Positions 36,663 to 46,383 of a stretch of 64,000 nucleotides of DNA are shown piece after piece; positions within the stretch are counted from its first letter, which is position 1; each line of letters begins with the position of its first letter. Source of the DNA: Mangrovactinospora gilvigrisea. GTDB taxonomy: Bacteria; Actinomycetota; Actinomycetes; Streptomycetales; Streptomycetaceae. Below the pieces are notes generated by a model. It worked only from the letters and a program-made list of their open reading frames with translations. It was not told the origin of the DNA and searched no databases. The stretch spans positions 1 to 64,000 of the forward strand of contig NZ_MLCF01000004.1 of the NCBI RefSeq assembly GCF_001879105.1, written 5' to 3'. Made by a program: the position numbers and the translations under genes.

Positions 36663-36848
36663 GTGGCGAAGAAGGCCCTGATCTCTAAGGCCGCCCGCAA
36701 GCCGAAGTTCGGTGTGCGCGCGTACACCCGCTGCCAGCGCTGCGGGCGTCCGCACTCCGTGTACCGCAAGTTCGGCCTGTGCCGCGTGTGCCTTCGCCAG
36801 ATGGCGCACCGGGGCGAGCTGCCGGGCGTGACCAAGAGCTCCTGGTAA
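36663..36848 (+). CDS. rpsZ: 30S ribosomal protein S14, type Z (zinc-binding)
   Basis: A 61-residue protein, the length of the zinc form, starting at GTG 36663. It begins [24 protein letters not shown]. The zinc ribbon is [20 protein letters not shown], two CxxC pairs. This is the C-plus paralogue that is normally used when zinc is adequate. Also known as rpsN. A 178-bp gap with no gene follows before rpsH. Confidence 0.98.
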   Translation: MAKKALISKAARKPKFGVRAYTRCQRCGRPHSVYRKFGLCRVCLRQMAHRGELPGVTKSSW

Positions 36849-37026
36849 TTCCAGTAGCCCGCAAGTTGGGTGGCGGAGTGCACCCCTTCCGGTCCACTAG
36901 GCTGGAGGGGTTGGGCTCCGCCCCCCATGACCACTACTACGCCGTAGGTCCGGCGGTCAGCCGAGCGCGTTGCGCGCATCGACGAACTGCCAGTGGAAAC
37001 CGCGGTGAGAGAGGCCGTAGGCCATC

Positions 37027-37425
37027 ATGACCATGACTGACCCGATCGCAGACATGCTTACACGTCTGCGTAACGCCAACTCGGCGTACCACGACACCGT
37101 CTCGATGCCGTTCAGCAAGATCAAGTCGCACATCGGCGAGATCCTCCAGCAGGAGGGTTACATCACGGGCTGGAAGGTCGAGGACGCCGAGGTCGGCAAG
37201 AACCTCGTCGTCGAGCTGAAGTTCGGCCCGAACCGCGAGCGCTCGATCGCCGGCATCAAGCGGATCTCCAAGCCGGGCCTGCGGGTCTACGCAAAGTCCA
37301 CCAACCTGCCGAAGGTCCTCGGCGGTCTCGGCGTCGCGATCATCTCGACGTCGCACGGCCTCCTGACCGACAAGCAGGCCGCCAAGAAGGGCGTGGGTGG
37401 GGAAGTCCTCGCCTACGTCTGGTAA
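37027..37425 (+). CDS. rpsH: 30S ribosomal protein S8
   Basis: A 132-residue protein, the usual length, beginning [23 protein letters not shown]. The C-terminal RNA-binding part includes [38 protein letters not shown] and [10 protein letters not shown]. In E. coli S8 represses the spc operon by binding its mRNA; whether this happens here is not evident. The 178-base gap upstream may hold a promoter or a regulatory site. Confidence 0.99.
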   Translation: MTMTDPIADMLTRLRNANSAYHDTVSMPFSKIKSHIGEILQQEGYITGWKVEDAEVGKNLVVELKFGPNRERSIAGIKRISKPGLRVYAKSTNLPKVLGGLGVAIISTSHGLLTDKQAAKKGVGGEVLAYVW

Positions 37426-37449
37426 CAACGGGAAACGGAGGTACACGGC

Positions 37450-37989
37450 ATGTCGCGCATCGGTCGGCTGCCCATCCCGGTTCCCGCCGGCGTGGACGTC
37501 ACCATCGATGGCCGCACGGTCCAGGTGAAGGGCCCCAAGGGATCCCTCGCCCACACCGTCACCGCGCCCATCGACGTCGCGAAGGCTGAGGACGGCACCA
37601 TCAGCGTGACCCGTCCCAACGACGAGCGTGAGAACCGGGCCCTGCACGGTCTGAACCGCACGCTGGTGGCGAACATGATCACCGGCGTGACCGCGGGATA
37701 CCGCAAGACGCTCGAAATCAGCGGCGTCGGCTACCGCGTTCTGGCGAAGGGCTCCAACCTGGAGTTCTCGCTGGGCTACAGCCACACGATCACGGTGGAG
37801 CCGCCGGAGGGCATCACCTTCCAGGTCGAGACCCCCACCAAGCTCCATGTGGACGGAATCGACAAGCAGCGGGTCGGCGAGGTCGCCGCGAAGATCCGCA
37901 AGCTGCGGAAGCCCGACCCGTACAAGGCCAAGGGCGTCAAGTACGAGGGCGAAGTCATCCGCCGCAAGGTCGGAAAGGCTGGTAAGTAG
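37450..37989 (+). CDS. rplF: 50S ribosomal protein L6
   Basis: A 179-residue two-domain protein preceded by GGAGG. It begins [19 protein letters not shown] and contains [41 protein letters not shown] and the C-terminal [25 protein letters not shown]6 lies near the sarcin-ricin loop. rplR follows two bases after its stop. Confidence 0.99.
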   Translation: MSRIGRLPIPVPAGVDVTIDGRTVQVKGPKGSLAHTVTAPIDVAKAEDGTISVTRPNDERENRALHGLNRTLVANMITGVTAGYRKTLEISGVGYRVLAKGSNLEFSLGYSHTITVEPPEGITFQVETPTKLHVDGIDKQRVGEVAAKIRKLRKPDPYKAKGVKYEGEVIRRKVGKAGK

Positions 37990-37991
37990 TC

Positions 37992-38375
37992 ATGGCGTTC
38001 GGTGTGAAGGTCGGCAAGGGCGACGCCAAGAAGGCGGTCTCCCGCAAGCGCCGGCACATCCGGGTGCGCAAGCGGGTGGCCGGAACGGCTGTGCGTCCCC
38101 GCCTGGTGGTTACCCGGTCCAACCGGCACATGGTTGCCCAGGTGATCGACGACGCCAAGGGTCACACCCTGGCGTCGGCGTCCTCGATGGACACGTCCAT
38201 CCGAGGTGCCGAGGGCACGAAGAGCGACCAGGCCAAGCAGGTCGGGTCGCTGGTGGCGGAGCGGGCGAAGGCCGCGGGCGTCGAGTCCGTTGTCTTCGAC
38301 CGCGGCGGCAACAAGTACACGGGCCGGGTGGCGGCGGTTGCCGACGCTGCCCGTGAGGCCGGGCTCAAGTTCTGA
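37992..38375 (+). CDS. rplR: 50S ribosomal protein L18
   Basis: A 127-residue protein with the basic start [28 protein letters not shown], the 5S-rRNA-binding [22 protein letters not shown], and the C-terminal [27 protein letters not shown]. It works with L5 to bind 5S rRNA. Spacing to rpsE is 46 bp with a clear AGGAAGG. Confidence 0.99.
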   Translation: MAFGVKVGKGDAKKAVSRKRRHIRVRKRVAGTAVRPRLVVTRSNRHMVAQVIDDAKGHTLASASSMDTSIRGAEGTKSDQAKQVGSLVAERAKAAGVESVVFDRGGNKYTGRVAAVADAAREAGLKF

Positions 38376-38421
38376 GCCGGTACGTCGCTAGGAATCCGAT
38401 TACTCCAGGAAGGTAAGTCCA

Positions 38422-39027
38422 ATGGCTGGACCCCAGCGCCGCGGCAGCGGCGCCGGCGGCGGCGAGCGACGCGACCGGCGGGACCGGCGGGACGGCGGCG
38501 CTGCCGCCGAGAAGACCGCTTACGTCGAGCGCGTCGTGAAGATCAACCGTGTCGCCAAGGTCGTCAAGGGTGGCCGTCGCTTCAGCTTCACCGCGCTGGT
38601 CGTGGTGGGCGACGGCGAGGGCACCGTCGGCATCGGCTACGGCAAGGCGAAGGAGGTGCCGGCCGCCATCGCCAAGGGTGTTGAGGAGGCCAAGAAGCAC
38701 TTCTTCAAGGTGCCGCGGATCCAGGGCACCATCCCGCACCCGATCCAGGGCGAGGAGGCTGCGGGCGTCGTCCTGCTGAAGCCTGCTTCCCCCGGTACCG
38801 GTGTGATCGCGGGTGGCCCGGTGCGTGCCGTGCTCGAGTGCGCCGGCATCCACGACGTGCTGAGCAAGTCGCTCGGCTCGGACAACCCGATCAACATCGT
38901 GCACGCCACGGTGGCGGCGCTGAAGGGCCTCAACCGCCCCGAGGAGATCGCCGCTCGCCGCGGGCTGCCCCTTGAGGACGTCGCTCCCGCCGCCATGCTG
39001 CGGGCGCGCGCCGGGGCGGGTGCGTGA
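38422..39027 (+). CDS. rpsE: 30S ribosomal protein S5
   Basis: A 201-residue protein with a Gly/Arg/Asp-rich start of about 30 residues ([14 protein letters not shown] type), then the conserved [23 protein letters not shown] and [22 protein letters not shown]5 acts in decoding accuracy and in the mRNA helicase activity of the ribosome; the hairpin loop around VKGGRRFSF, where spectinomycin-resistance changes occur elsewhere, looks intact. It ends next to rpmD. Confidence 0.98.
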   Translation: MAGPQRRGSGAGGGERRDRRDRRDGGAAAEKTAYVERVVKINRVAKVVKGGRRFSFTALVVVGDGEGTVGIGYGKAKEVPAAIAKGVEEAKKHFFKVPRIQGTIPHPIQGEEAAGVVLLKPASPGTGVIAGGPVRAVLECAGIHDVLSKSLGSDNPINIVHATVAALKGLNRPEEIAARRGLPLEDVAPAAMLRARAGAGA

Positions 39028-39029
39028 CG

Positions 39030-39212
39030 ATGTCCAAGCTGAAGATCACTCAGGTCAAGTCCGTGATCGGCGCGAAGCAGAACCACCGCGCCACGCTGCA
39101 GACCCTGGGTCTGAAGCGGATCAACGACTCGGTCGTGCGCGAGATTCGGCCGGAGGTCGTCGGCATGGTTCACACCGTGCGGCACCTCGTGACGGTCGAG
39201 GAGGTGGACTGA
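39030..39212 (+). CDS. rpmD: 50S ribosomal protein L30
   Basis: A 60-residue protein, the family length, from ATG 39030 ([20 protein letters not shown]). An in-frame GTG at 39024 overlapping the rpsE stop would add two residues; neither has a strong Shine-Dalgarno site. [29 protein letters not shown] is typical of L30. It ends one base before rplO. Confidence 0.96.
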   Translation: MSKLKITQVKSVIGAKQNHRATLQTLGLKRINDSVVREIRPEVVGMVHTVRHLVTVEEVD

Positions 39213-39213
39213 C

Positions 39214-39666
39214 ATGGCGGAGCAGAACCCGCTGAAGGTCCACGACCTGCGTCCGGCCCCCGGCGCCAAGACCGCCAAGACCCGTGTGGGTCGCGGTGAG
39301 GCGTCCAAGGGCAAGACTGCCGGTCGTGGTACCAAGGGCACGAAGGCCCGTTACCAGGTTCCGCAGCGCTTCGAGGGCGGGCAGATGCCGCTGCACATGC
39401 GGCTGCCCAAGCTCAAGGGCTTCAAGAACCCGGCCAAGGTCGAGTTCCAGGTCGTGAACCTCGACAAGCTGAGCGCCCTCTTCCCCGAGGGCGGCGAGGT
39501 CACTGTCGAGGGCCTCGTGGCCAAGGGCGCGGTCCGCAAGGACCGTCCCGTGAAGGTCCTCGGCACCGGCGAGATCACCGTCGCGCTGCAGGTGAAGGTC
39601 GATGCCTTCTCCGGCTCCGCGAAGGAGAAGATCGCTGCTGCCGGCGGTTCCGTCTCGGAGCGCTGA
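39214..39666 (+). CDS. rplO: 50S ribosomal protein L15
   Basis: A 150-residue protein beginning [19 protein letters not shown], with the Gly/Lys-rich [19 protein letters not shown] and [25 protein letters not shown]. It is a late-assembly scaffold protein of the 50S subunit and the last ribosomal gene before secY. A long hairpin follows, so secY probably has its own promoter as well. Confidence 0.99.
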   Translation: MAEQNPLKVHDLRPAPGAKTAKTRVGRGEASKGKTAGRGTKGTKARYQVPQRFEGGQMPLHMRLPKLKGFKNPAKVEFQVVNLDKLSALFPEGGEVTVEGLVAKGAVRKDRPVKVLGTGEITVALQVKVDAFSGSAKEKIAAAGGSVSER

Positions 39667-39674
39667 GCCTACGG

Positions 39675-39714
39675 CGTGGGGCGTCATCGGGTTGCGACCC
39701 GGTGGCGCCCCACG
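39675..39714 (+). terminator. Hairpin terminator between rplO and secY
   Basis: An 18-bp stem (39675-39692 with 39697-39714) with two G-U pairs and loop TGCG; the outer 9 bp are perfect G-C-rich pairs. Confidence 0.72.
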
Positions 39715-39909
39715 GTCGTTCCCGGCTTCGGGTGTTCGCCGTTTCGGGTGAGGTTCGCGGCCGGCTGACCGGTTCGCCCTTCTCACCCGCGCAGTTCCCC
39801 GCGCCCCTGCGGGGCGCCAACTAAGCTGACGCTGTTAAAGTCCCGACTGATCTGTCACCGAACCGACACGAACCTCCCGAGCTTCGGGCCGGGAGGCGCA
39901 GGAGGCACC

Positions 39910-41214
39910 GTGCTGACCGCGTTCGCCAAGGCGTTCAAAACGCCCGACCTGCGCAAGAAGCTGCTGTTCACCCTCGCGATCCTGGTGGTGTACCGGCTGG
40001 GGTGCAACATCCCCGCGCCCGGCGTGGACTTCCGGTACGTCAAGGAGTGCGTCTCGCAGGCCAGTACGTCCGGCGGTTCGCTGTTCGGCCTGGTGAACCT
40101 CTTCAGCGGCGGCGCGCTGCTGCAGCTGACCATCTTCGCGCTCGGCATCATGCCGTACATCACGGCGAGCATCATCCTGCAGCTGCTGACGGTGGTGATC
40201 CCGCGGCTGGAGGCCCTGAAGAAGGAGGGCCAGGCCGGCCAGACGAAGATCACCCAGTACACCCGGTACCTGACGCTCGCCCTCGGCGTGCTGCAGGCGA
40301 CGGGCCTGGCGGCCACCGCGCGCTCCGGCAACCTCTTCAGCCAGTGCTCCGTGGGCTCCCAGGTGGTCTCCAGCCAGAGCTACATGACGATCGTGACCAT
40401 GGTCGTCACGATGACCGCGGGCACCGCGATCATCATGTGGCTGGGCGAGCTGATCACCGACCGGGGCATCGGCAACGGCATGTCGATCCTGATGTTCACC
40501 TCGATCGCGGCCGGCTTCCCGGGGCAGATCTGGCAGATCAAGCAGCAGAAGGGCTGGCTGCCCTTCACGCTGGTCATCGTCCTCGGCCTGTGCCTCGTCG
40601 GCCTGGTGGTCTTCGTGGAGCAGGCGCAGCGGCGCATCCCGGTGCAGTACGCGAAGCGCATGATCGGGCGCCGCGCGTACGGCGGGACCTCGACGTACAT
40701 CCCGCTGAAGGTCAATCAGGCGGGCGTCATCCCCGTCATCTTCGCGTCCTCGCTGCTGTACATCCCTGCGCTGGTGGTGCAGTTCAGCGGGTCGACCGCG
40801 TCCTGGGCGAACTGGGTCGAGCAGAACCTCACCAAGGGCGACCACCCCATCTACATGGTGATCTACTTCCTGCTGATCGTGTTCTTCGCCTTCTTCTACG
40901 TCGGCATCTCCTTCAACCCCGAAGAGGTTGCTGACAATATGAAGAAGTATGGTGGGTTCATTCCCGGGTACCGGGCGGGGCGTCAGACGGCGGAGTACCT
41001 GCAGTACGTGCTCACCAGGATCACCTGGCCTGGCTCGCTCTACCTGGGTCTGATCGCCCTCGTGCCGCTCGTGGCGCTCGTGGCGTTCAACGCGAACCAG
41101 AACTTCCCGTTCGGTGGCACCACGATCCTCATTCTGGTCGGTGTCGGCCTCGAGACGGTCAAGCAGATCGACAGCCAGCTACAGCAGCGCAGCTACGAAG
41201 GGTTCCTCCGCTGA
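39910..41214 (+). CDS. secY: Preprotein translocase subunit SecY
   Basis: A 434-residue channel protein from GTG 39910, five bases after GGAGG. Ten membrane helices are expected; clear ones include LLFTLAILVVYRLGCNIP, FALGIMPYITASIILQLLTVVIP and the loop C5 region MKKYGGFIPGYRAGRQTAEYL, which contacts SecA. With SecE (10644) it forms the protein-conducting channel. A short AT-rich stretch of unusual codons lies at 40921-40965, in loop C5. Its TGA overlaps the adk ATG. Confidence 0.99.
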   Translation: MLTAFAKAFKTPDLRKKLLFTLAILVVYRLGCNIPAPGVDFRYVKECVSQASTSGGSLFGLVNLFSGGALLQLTIFALGIMPYITASIILQLLTVVIPRLEALKKEGQAGQTKITQYTRYLTLALGVLQATGLAATARSGNLFSQCSVGSQVVSSQSYMTIVTMVVTMTAGTAIIMWLGELITDRGIGNGMSILMFTSIAAGFPGQIWQIKQQKGWLPFTLVIVLGLCLVGLVVFVEQAQRRIPVQYAKRMIGRRAYGGTSTYIPLKVNQAGVIPVIFASSLLYIPALVVQFSGSTASWANWVEQNLTKGDHPIYMVIYFLLIVFFAFFYVGISFNPEEVADNMKKYGGFIPGYRAGRQTAEYLQYVLTRITWPGSLYLGLIALVPLVALVAFNANQNFPFGGTTILILVGVGLETVKQIDSQLQQRSYEGFLR

Positions 41215-41870
41215 TGCGAATCGTCCTCGTCGGACCGCCCGGGGCAGGCAAGGGGACCCAGGCGCAGTACATCGCCAAGCACTTCTCCGTGCCGCATGTC
41301 TCCACCGGCGACCTCTTCCGCGGCAACATCGACCGCGAGACGGACCTGGGCAAGCAGGTCAAGGGCCTGCTGTCGGCCGGCGAGCTGGTGCCGGACGAGA
41401 TCACCAACGCGATGGTGGAGAACCGGCTCGCCGAGGAGGACGCCCGCGGCGGCTTCCTGCTCGACGGCTTCCCCCGCAACCTCGGCCAGGCCGACTGGCT
41501 GGGCGACCTGCTGGCGGGTCAGGGCACCGCGCTCGACGTGGTCGTCGAGCTGCAGGTGCCGCAGGAGGAGATCGTCAAGCGGCTCTCCGGCCGCCGCACC
41601 TGCCGCTCCTGCGGCGAGGCCGCGCACGTCGTCTTCAACCCGCCGAAGACCCCCGGCGTCTGCGACAACTGCGGCGGCGAGCTCTACCAGCGCGACGACG
41701 ACCGCGAGGACAAGGTGCAGCGGCGCCTGGAGGTCTACGCGGAGCAGACCGCCCCGATCGTCGGGTACTACCGCGAGAAGGGCCTCCTGGTGGAGGTCCC
41801 GGCAACGGGCGAGGTCGAGGCCGTGACGCAGCGCGCGCTGGCCGCGATCAAGGACCGGGCCGGCAACTGA
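41214..41870 (+). CDS. adk: Adenylate kinase
   Basis: A 218-residue long-LID adenylate kinase overlapping secY by one base (TGATG). The P-loop is GPPGAGKGTQAQ, followed by STGDLFRGNI, LDGFPRNLGQADWL with the conserved Arg, and a LID with two CxxC pairs (CRSC and CDNC), the zinc-binding form. It interconverts AMP, ADP and ATP. The secY-adk-map order is standard in bacteria. Confidence 0.98.
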   Translation: MRIVLVGPPGAGKGTQAQYIAKHFSVPHVSTGDLFRGNIDRETDLGKQVKGLLSAGELVPDEITNAMVENRLAEEDARGGFLLDGFPRNLGQADWLGDLLAGQGTALDVVVELQVPQEEIVKRLSGRRTCRSCGEAAHVVFNPPKTPGVCDNCGGELYQRDDDREDKVQRRLEVYAEQTAPIVGYYREKGLLVEVPATGEVEAVTQRALAAIKDRAGN

Positions 41871-41882
41871 GTGCAGTGACAT

Positions 41883-41940
41883 GGCCGTGCGGAGGACCGC
41901 ACGGCCCTCGGACGGCCCCGGCGGAATGCGCCGGGGCCGT
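41883..41940 (+). terminator. Tandem hairpins between adk and map
   Basis: GGCCGTGCGG-AGGA-CCGCACGGCC (41883-41906) is followed at once by a perfect 12-bp stem, 41912-41923 with 41929-41940, loop GAATG. They lie 22 bases before the map start. Confidence 0.6.
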
Positions 41941-41961
41941 CGTGGTCGAGAGGATGGCGCC

Positions 41962-42804
41962 ATGTTGGGCGGCCGCAAGAGGATTCAGCTGAAGACCCCC
42001 GAGCAGGTGGCGAAGATGCGCGCCGCCGGCCTCGTCGTGGCGCGCGCGCTGGAGGCCGTCCGCGCGGCGGTGCGCCCCGGCGTGACGACGGCGCAGTTGG
42101 ACGAGGTCGCCGCCAAGGTGATTCGAGACCACGGCGCGAAGTCCAACTTCCTGGGCTACTACGGGTATCCCGCGACGGTGTGCGCCTCCCCGAACGACAC
42201 CATCGTGCACGGCATCCCCAACGACATCCCGCTGCAGGACGGCGACCTGCTGTCGGTCGACTGCGGCGCGATCGTGGACGGCTGGCACGGCGACTCGGCG
42301 ATGACCGTGCCGGTCGGCGCCGCGGACGCGGAGTCGCTGGAGCTGAGCCGGGTCACCGAGGAGTCGATGTGGCGCGGCATCGCCGCGATGCGGGACGGCG
42401 GCCGGGTGTCGGACATCTCCCACGCGGTGGAGTCCTACGTCCGCTCGCAGACGCCGCCGGCCGGCCGCTCCTACGGGATCACCGAGGACTTCGGCGGGCA
42501 CGGCATCGGCACCGCGATGCACATGGACCCGCACGTGCTGAACTACGGCCGCCCCGGCCAGGGCGCTCGGCTGCGCACCGGGATGTGCCTGGCGATCGAG
42601 CCGATGGTGACGCTGGGCACGGCCAAGCACGTCACGCTCGAGGACGAGTGGACGGTGAAGACCACCGACGGGTCGCGCGCGGCGCACTGGGAGCACAGCG
42701 TGGCGCTGACCCCGGAGGGGCTGCTGGTCCTGACGGCGTTCGACGGCGGCCGCGAGAAGCTTTCCGAGCTCGGCGCCACGGTGGCCCCGGACCCCGCGGC
42801 GTAG
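41962..42804 (+). CDS. map: Methionine aminopeptidase, type I
   Basis: A 280-residue metalloprotease from ATG 41962, seven bases after GAGAGGA. All five metal ligands are visible: two Asp in [17 protein letters not shown], His in GGHGIG, Glu in AIEPMV and Glu in WEHSVAL; the substrate His is in [14 protein letters not shown]. It removes the initiator Met from new proteins at the ribosome exit. It follows adk by 91 bp, with two strong hairpins between. Confidence 0.97.
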   Translation: MLGGRKRIQLKTPEQVAKMRAAGLVVARALEAVRAAVRPGVTTAQLDEVAAKVIRDHGAKSNFLGYYGYPATVCASPNDTIVHGIPNDIPLQDGDLLSVDCGAIVDGWHGDSAMTVPVGAADAESLELSRVTEESMWRGIAAMRDGGRVSDISHAVESYVRSQTPPAGRSYGITEDFGGHGIGTAMHMDPHVLNYGRPGQGARLRTGMCLAIEPMVTLGTAKHVTLEDEWTVKTTDGSRAAHWEHSVALTPEGLLVLTAFDGGREKLSELGATVAPDPAA

Positions 42805-42830
42805 CGCTGAGCTGCCACGTTCGGCCCGGT

Positions 42831-42860
42831 TTCGGTTTTCCTGGGGCGCTGACGTACACT
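42831..42860 (+). promoter_or_regulatory. Possible infA promoter
   Basis: TTCGGT (42831-42836), 18 bases, TACACT (42855-42860). The -10 box is a strong match, the -35 box weak. It would give a leader of about 130 bases. Confidence 0.5.
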
Positions 42861-42995
42861 GCTGTGTCGGTCCATTCGCGACCGTTCACGATCCACCCCG
42901 CGGCTGGCTCCCGGAATCCGGGAGGGGGGCGTCGTGCGCGTCGTACCAGGGCCGGTATCCCGGTAGCCGAACCCGGAAGGGGTAGCACACACAAC

Positions 42996-43217
42996 ATGGC
43001 CAAGAAGCAAGGGGCCATCGAGATCGAGGGCACTGTCGTCGAGTCTCTCCCGAACGCCATGTTCAAGGTGGAGCTCCAGAACGGGCATCAGGTCCTCGCG
43101 CACATCAGCGGCAAGATGCGCATGCACTACATCCGCATCCTGCCCGACGACCGCGTCGTCGTTGAGCTGAGCCCGTACGACCTGACCCGTGGGCGCATCG
43201 TCTACCGGTACAAGTGA
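42996..43217 (+). CDS. infA: Translation initiation factor IF-1
   Basis: A 73-residue OB-fold protein, standard length, preceded by GGAAGGGG. It begins [25 protein letters not shown] and contains [25 protein letters not shown] and [17 protein letters not shown]-1 occupies the A site during initiation. rpmJ follows after 34 bp. Confidence 0.99.
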   Translation: MAKKQGAIEIEGTVVESLPNAMFKVELQNGHQVLAHISGKMRMHYIRILPDDRVVVELSPYDLTRGRIVYRYK

Positions 43218-43251
43218 TCCAGATTCGTCTGAGCCCGGAGTTGTCCATCTC

Positions 43252-43365
43252 ATGAAGGTCAAGCCGAGCGTCAAGAAGATCTGCGACAAGTGCAAGGTGA
43301 TCCGCCGTCACGGCCGGGTCATGGTCATCTGCGACAACCTGCGCCACAAGCAGCGCCAGGGCTGA
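43252..43365 (+). CDS. rpmJ: 50S ribosomal protein L36, zinc-binding type
   Basis: A 37-residue protein from ATG 43252, the normal length of L36. The sequence starts [19 protein letters not shown] and continues [18 protein letters not shown]. The CxxC..C....H set (C11, C14, C27, H32) is the zinc site, so it is the C-plus form. It is placed between infA and rpsM as in most bacteria. Confidence 0.98.
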   Translation: MKVKPSVKKICDKCKVIRRHGRVMVICDNLRHKQRQG

Positions 43366-43562
43366 TCGCGGCTCCAGAGCCTTTCGCACCGCACATCTCG
43401 CGACGCGACATTTGAGCAAGCACGCAGCATCCCGACCCCCGTCGGCCCTTAGTCAGGTCGTCGGGACGCCACCCCCGGATCGAAGGCCGGGGACCCGCGG
43501 CGAAGGAAACGCCAGGGACCGGTGCTGCACCATACCTTCGTACGATTCACAGGAGCCATCAG

Positions 43563-43943
43563 ATGGCACGCCTCGCCGGCGTTGACCTCCCCCGCGAGAA
43601 GCGGGTCGAGGTCGCCCTCACCTATGTCTTCGGTATCGGCCGCACGCGGTCCCAGGAGTCCCTGGCCGCCACCGGCGTCAGCCCGGACACCCGTGTCCGG
43701 GACCTCACCGAGGACGACCTGGTCAAGCTGAACAAGCACATCGAAGAGAACTACCGGATCGAGGGCGACCTGCGTCGCGAGATCCAGGCCGACATCCGCC
43801 GCAAGGTCGAGATCGGCTGCTACCAGGGCCTGCGGCACCGCCGCGGCCTGCCGGTGCACGGTCAGCGCACGCACACGAACGCGCGCACCCGCAAGGGCCC
43901 GAAGCGCGCGATCGCCGGTAAGAAGAAGCCGGGCAAGAAGTAG
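43563..43943 (+). CDS. rpsM: 30S ribosomal protein S13
   Basis: A 126-residue protein preceded by AGGAGCC, beginning [19 protein letters not shown]. Motifs are [48 protein letters not shown] and a Lys-rich end. S13 contacts P-site tRNA and forms bridge B1. The 197-base gap between rpmJ and rpsM has no gene and probably serves as leader of the alpha cluster. Confidence 0.99.
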   Translation: MARLAGVDLPREKRVEVALTYVFGIGRTRSQESLAATGVSPDTRVRDLTEDDLVKLNKHIEENYRIEGDLRREIQADIRRKVEIGCYQGLRHRRGLPVHGQRTHTNARTRKGPKRAIAGKKKPGKK

Positions 43944-44011
43944 TCCTCAGCGGACAGCAGTTACCCGGTCCCCGCTGCAGGACCGACCACCTCCACAGGA
44001 GAAACCAGCAC

Positions 44012-44416
44012 ATGCCTCCGAAGAGCCGTACCGCCGGCGCCAAGAAGGTGCGCCGCAAGGAAAAGAAGAACGTCGCTCACGGGCACGCCCACATCAAGAG
44101 CACGTTCAACAACACGATCGTCTCGATCACCGACCCGCAGGGCAACGTGATCTCCTGGGCCTCGGCCGGGCACGTGGGCTTCAAGGGCTCGCGCAAGTCC
44201 ACGCCGTTCGCCGCGCAGATGGCCGCCGAGAACGCGGCCCGTCGCGCGCAGGAGCACGGCATGCGCAAGGTCGACGTGTTCGTCAAGGGCCCGGGCTCGG
44301 GCCGTGAGACCGCCATCCGTTCGCTGCAGGCCACCGGCCTGGAGGTCGGGTCCATCCAGGACGTGACCCCCACGCCGCACAACGGCTGCCGCCCGCCCAA
44401 GCGCCGCCGCGTCTGA
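44012..44416 (+). CDS. rpsK: 30S ribosomal protein S11
   Basis: A 134-residue protein beginning [30 protein letters not shown]. The conserved [22 protein letters not shown] and [39 protein letters not shown] are intact. It forms the platform of the 30S subunit with S7. A clear ACAGGAG lies upstream. rpsD follows after 32 bp. Confidence 0.99.
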   Translation: MPPKSRTAGAKKVRRKEKKNVAHGHAHIKSTFNNTIVSITDPQGNVISWASAGHVGFKGSRKSTPFAAQMAAENAARRAQEHGMRKVDVFVKGPGSGRETAIRSLQATGLEVGSIQDVTPTPHNGCRPPKRRRV

Positions 44417-44448
44417 GCGCCTGAAGCGAATCTAGGAGAAGCGAAACC

Positions 44449-45075
44449 ATGGCTCGTTACACCGGCGCTGACTGCAAGCGCTGCCGCCGCGAGAAGCAGA
44501 AGCTGTTCCTCAAGGGCGCCAAGTGCGAGAGCGCGAAGTGCCCGATCGAGATCCGTCCCTACCCCCCGGGTGAGCACGGCCGTAACCGGACCAAGGAGTC
44601 CGAGTACCAGCTGCAGATGCGCGAGAAGCAGAAGTGCGCGCGCATCTACGGCGTCCTGGAGCGCCAGTTCCGCGGCTACTACCAGGAGGCCAACCGCAAG
44701 CAGGGCAAGACCGGCGAGAACCTGCTGCGCATCCTGGAGTCCCGGCTCGACAACGTGATCTACCGCGCCGGCTTCGCCAAGTCGCGCGACCACGCCCGTC
44801 AGCTGGTCCGCCACGGGCACATCGTGCTCAACGGCACCAAGACCGACATCCCGTCGGCGCGCGTGACCGCCAACGACATCATCGAGGTGCGCGCGAAGTC
44901 GCACGAGATGACGCCGTTCGTCGTCGCCCGTGCGGAGGCCGGCGAGCGCCCGGTTCCGGCGTGGATCGAGGTCATCCCGAACAAGATGCGGATCCTGGTG
45001 CACAACCTGCCCGAGCGGCAGGTCATCGACACCCAGGTCCAGGAGCAGCTGATCGTCGAGCTCTACTCGAAGTAA
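44449..45075 (+). CDS. rpsD: 30S ribosomal protein S4, zinc-binding (C-plus) type
   Basis: A 208-residue protein from ATG 44449, eight bases after AGGAG. The N-terminus MARYTGADCKRCRREKQK and GAKCESAKCPIEIRPYPPGEHG contain four Cys (C9, C12, C26, C31 type) of the zinc-binding S4 form. The S4 RNA-binding domain reads SRLDNVIYRAGFAKSRDHARQLVRHGHI. From memory, S. coelicolor has no rpsD in this cluster and uses a Cys-free S4 gene elsewhere, so its presence here is a lineage marker. In E. coli S4 represses the alpha operon. Confidence 0.97.
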   Translation: MARYTGADCKRCRREKQKLFLKGAKCESAKCPIEIRPYPPGEHGRNRTKESEYQLQMREKQKCARIYGVLERQFRGYYQEANRKQGKTGENLLRILESRLDNVIYRAGFAKSRDHARQLVRHGHIVLNGTKTDIPSARVTANDIIEVRAKSHEMTPFVVARAEAGERPVPAWIEVIPNKMRILVHNLPERQVIDTQVQEQLIVELYSK

Positions 45076-45085
45076 CGCGCTCCCC

Positions 45086-45106
45086 GCGGGGGGCTCCGCC
45101 CCCCGC
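45086..45106 (+). terminator. Hairpin after rpsD
   Basis: GCGGGGGG (45086-45093), loop CTCCG, CCCCCCGC (45099-45106). The GGGGGCTCCGCCCCC core is a common streptomycete hairpin. A second one, CCCGCGCGG/CCGCGCGGG, follows shortly. Confidence 0.55.
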
Positions 45107-45247
45107 ACCCCCGGTTGCCGCCCTCGCCCCGGCACCCCGCCCGCGCGGCCCCGCCGCGCGGGACGGGGTCCGGGGCGTCGGGCGGTAGCATGGCCATAGC
45201 CCTCGGCGTCAAATAGCGGTCGCCGATGACATGGAGGAAACCTCTCA

Positions 45248-46267
45248 ATGCTGATCTCTCAGCGCCCCACCCTGACCGAAGAGGTCGTCGACGAGTTCCG
45301 CTCCCGGTTCATCATCGAGCCGCTGGAGCCGGGCTTCGGCTACACCCTCGGCAACTCCCTGCGTCGTACGCTCCTCTCCTCGATCCCCGGTGCCGCCGTG
45401 ACGAGCATCCGGATCGACGGCGTCCTGCACGAGTTCACCACCGTGCCGGGCGTCAAGGAGGACGTCACCGACCTGATCCTCAACATCAAGCAGCTGGTCG
45501 TCTCCTCGGAGCACGACGAGCCCGTGGTGATGTACCTGCGCAAGCAGGGCCCCGGCGAGGTCACCGCCGCGGACATCGCCCCGCCGGCCGGCGTCGAGGT
45601 CCACAACCCGGACCTGCACCTGGCCACGCTGAACGGCAAGGGCAAGCTGGAGATGGAGCTGACGGTCGAGCGCGGCCGCGGCTACGTCTCCGCCGTCCAG
45701 AACAAGCAGCAGGGCCAGGAGATCGGCCGCATCCCGGTCGACTCCATCTACAGCCCGGTGCTCAAGGTCACCTACAAGGTCGAGGCGACCCGCGTCGAGC
45801 AGCGCACCGACTTCGACAAGCTGGTCGTCGACGTCGAGACCAAGCAGGCCATGCGCCCCCGCGACGCCGTCGCGTCGGCCGGCCGCACGCTGGTCGAGCT
45901 GTTCGGCCTGGCCCACGAGCTCAACGTGGAGGCCGAGGGCATCAACCTGGGCCCGTCCCCGGTGGACGCGGCCCTCGCTGCCGACCTGGCGCTGCCGATC
46001 GAGGAGCTGGAGCTCACGGTCCGCTCCTACAACTGCCTCAAGCGCGAGGGCATCCACACCGTGGGTGAGCTCGTGGCCCGCTCCGAGGCGGACCTGCTCG
46101 ACATCCGCAACTTCGGTGCGAAGTCGATCGACGAGGTCAAGGCGAAGCTGGCCGGCATGGGCCTGGCCCTCAAGGACAGCCCGCCCGGATTCGACCCGAC
46201 CGCCGCTGCCGACAGCTTCGGCGGCGACGAGGGCGACTCGGGCTACGCCGAGACCGAGCAGTACTGA
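45248..46267 (+). CDS. rpoA: DNA-directed RNA polymerase subunit alpha
   Basis: A 339-residue protein. GGAGG lies ten bases before the ATG and could be partly hidden in GAGG-AAA-CCTC. The N-terminal dimerisation domain begins [17 protein letters not shown] and includes [24 protein letters not shown]. The C-terminal domain, [35 protein letters not shown], binds UP elements and activators. Together with rpoB and rpoC in this window it makes the core enzyme. Confidence 0.99.
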   Translation: MLISQRPTLTEEVVDEFRSRFIIEPLEPGFGYTLGNSLRRTLLSSIPGAAVTSIRIDGVLHEFTTVPGVKEDVTDLILNIKQLVVSSEHDEPVVMYLRKQGPGEVTAADIAPPAGVEVHNPDLHLATLNGKGKLEMELTVERGRGYVSAVQNKQQGQEIGRIPVDSIYSPVLKVTYKVEATRVEQRTDFDKLVVDVETKQAMRPRDAVASAGRTLVELFGLAHELNVEAEGINLGPSPVDAALAADLALPIEELELTVRSYNCLKREGIHTVGELVARSEADLLDIRNFGAKSIDEVKAKLAGMGLALKDSPPGFDPTAAADSFGGDEGDSGYAETEQY

Positions 46268-46383
46268 TCGCCTGACGGCGGTCGGAACAGAGCCCCCGCG
46301 AGTGGCTGGACTGACACCGGTACCTGACACGGCCGGTGCAGCCCTGCGGGGGTAAAACAGCCAGAACACCAAGGAGAAGCACG

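Noticed and set aside
36912-36930. GGGCTCCGCCC hairpin as an unusual repeat family
   Set aside because: This short G-C hairpin core is common in streptomycete intergenic regions, and only a second copy at 45086 was seen.
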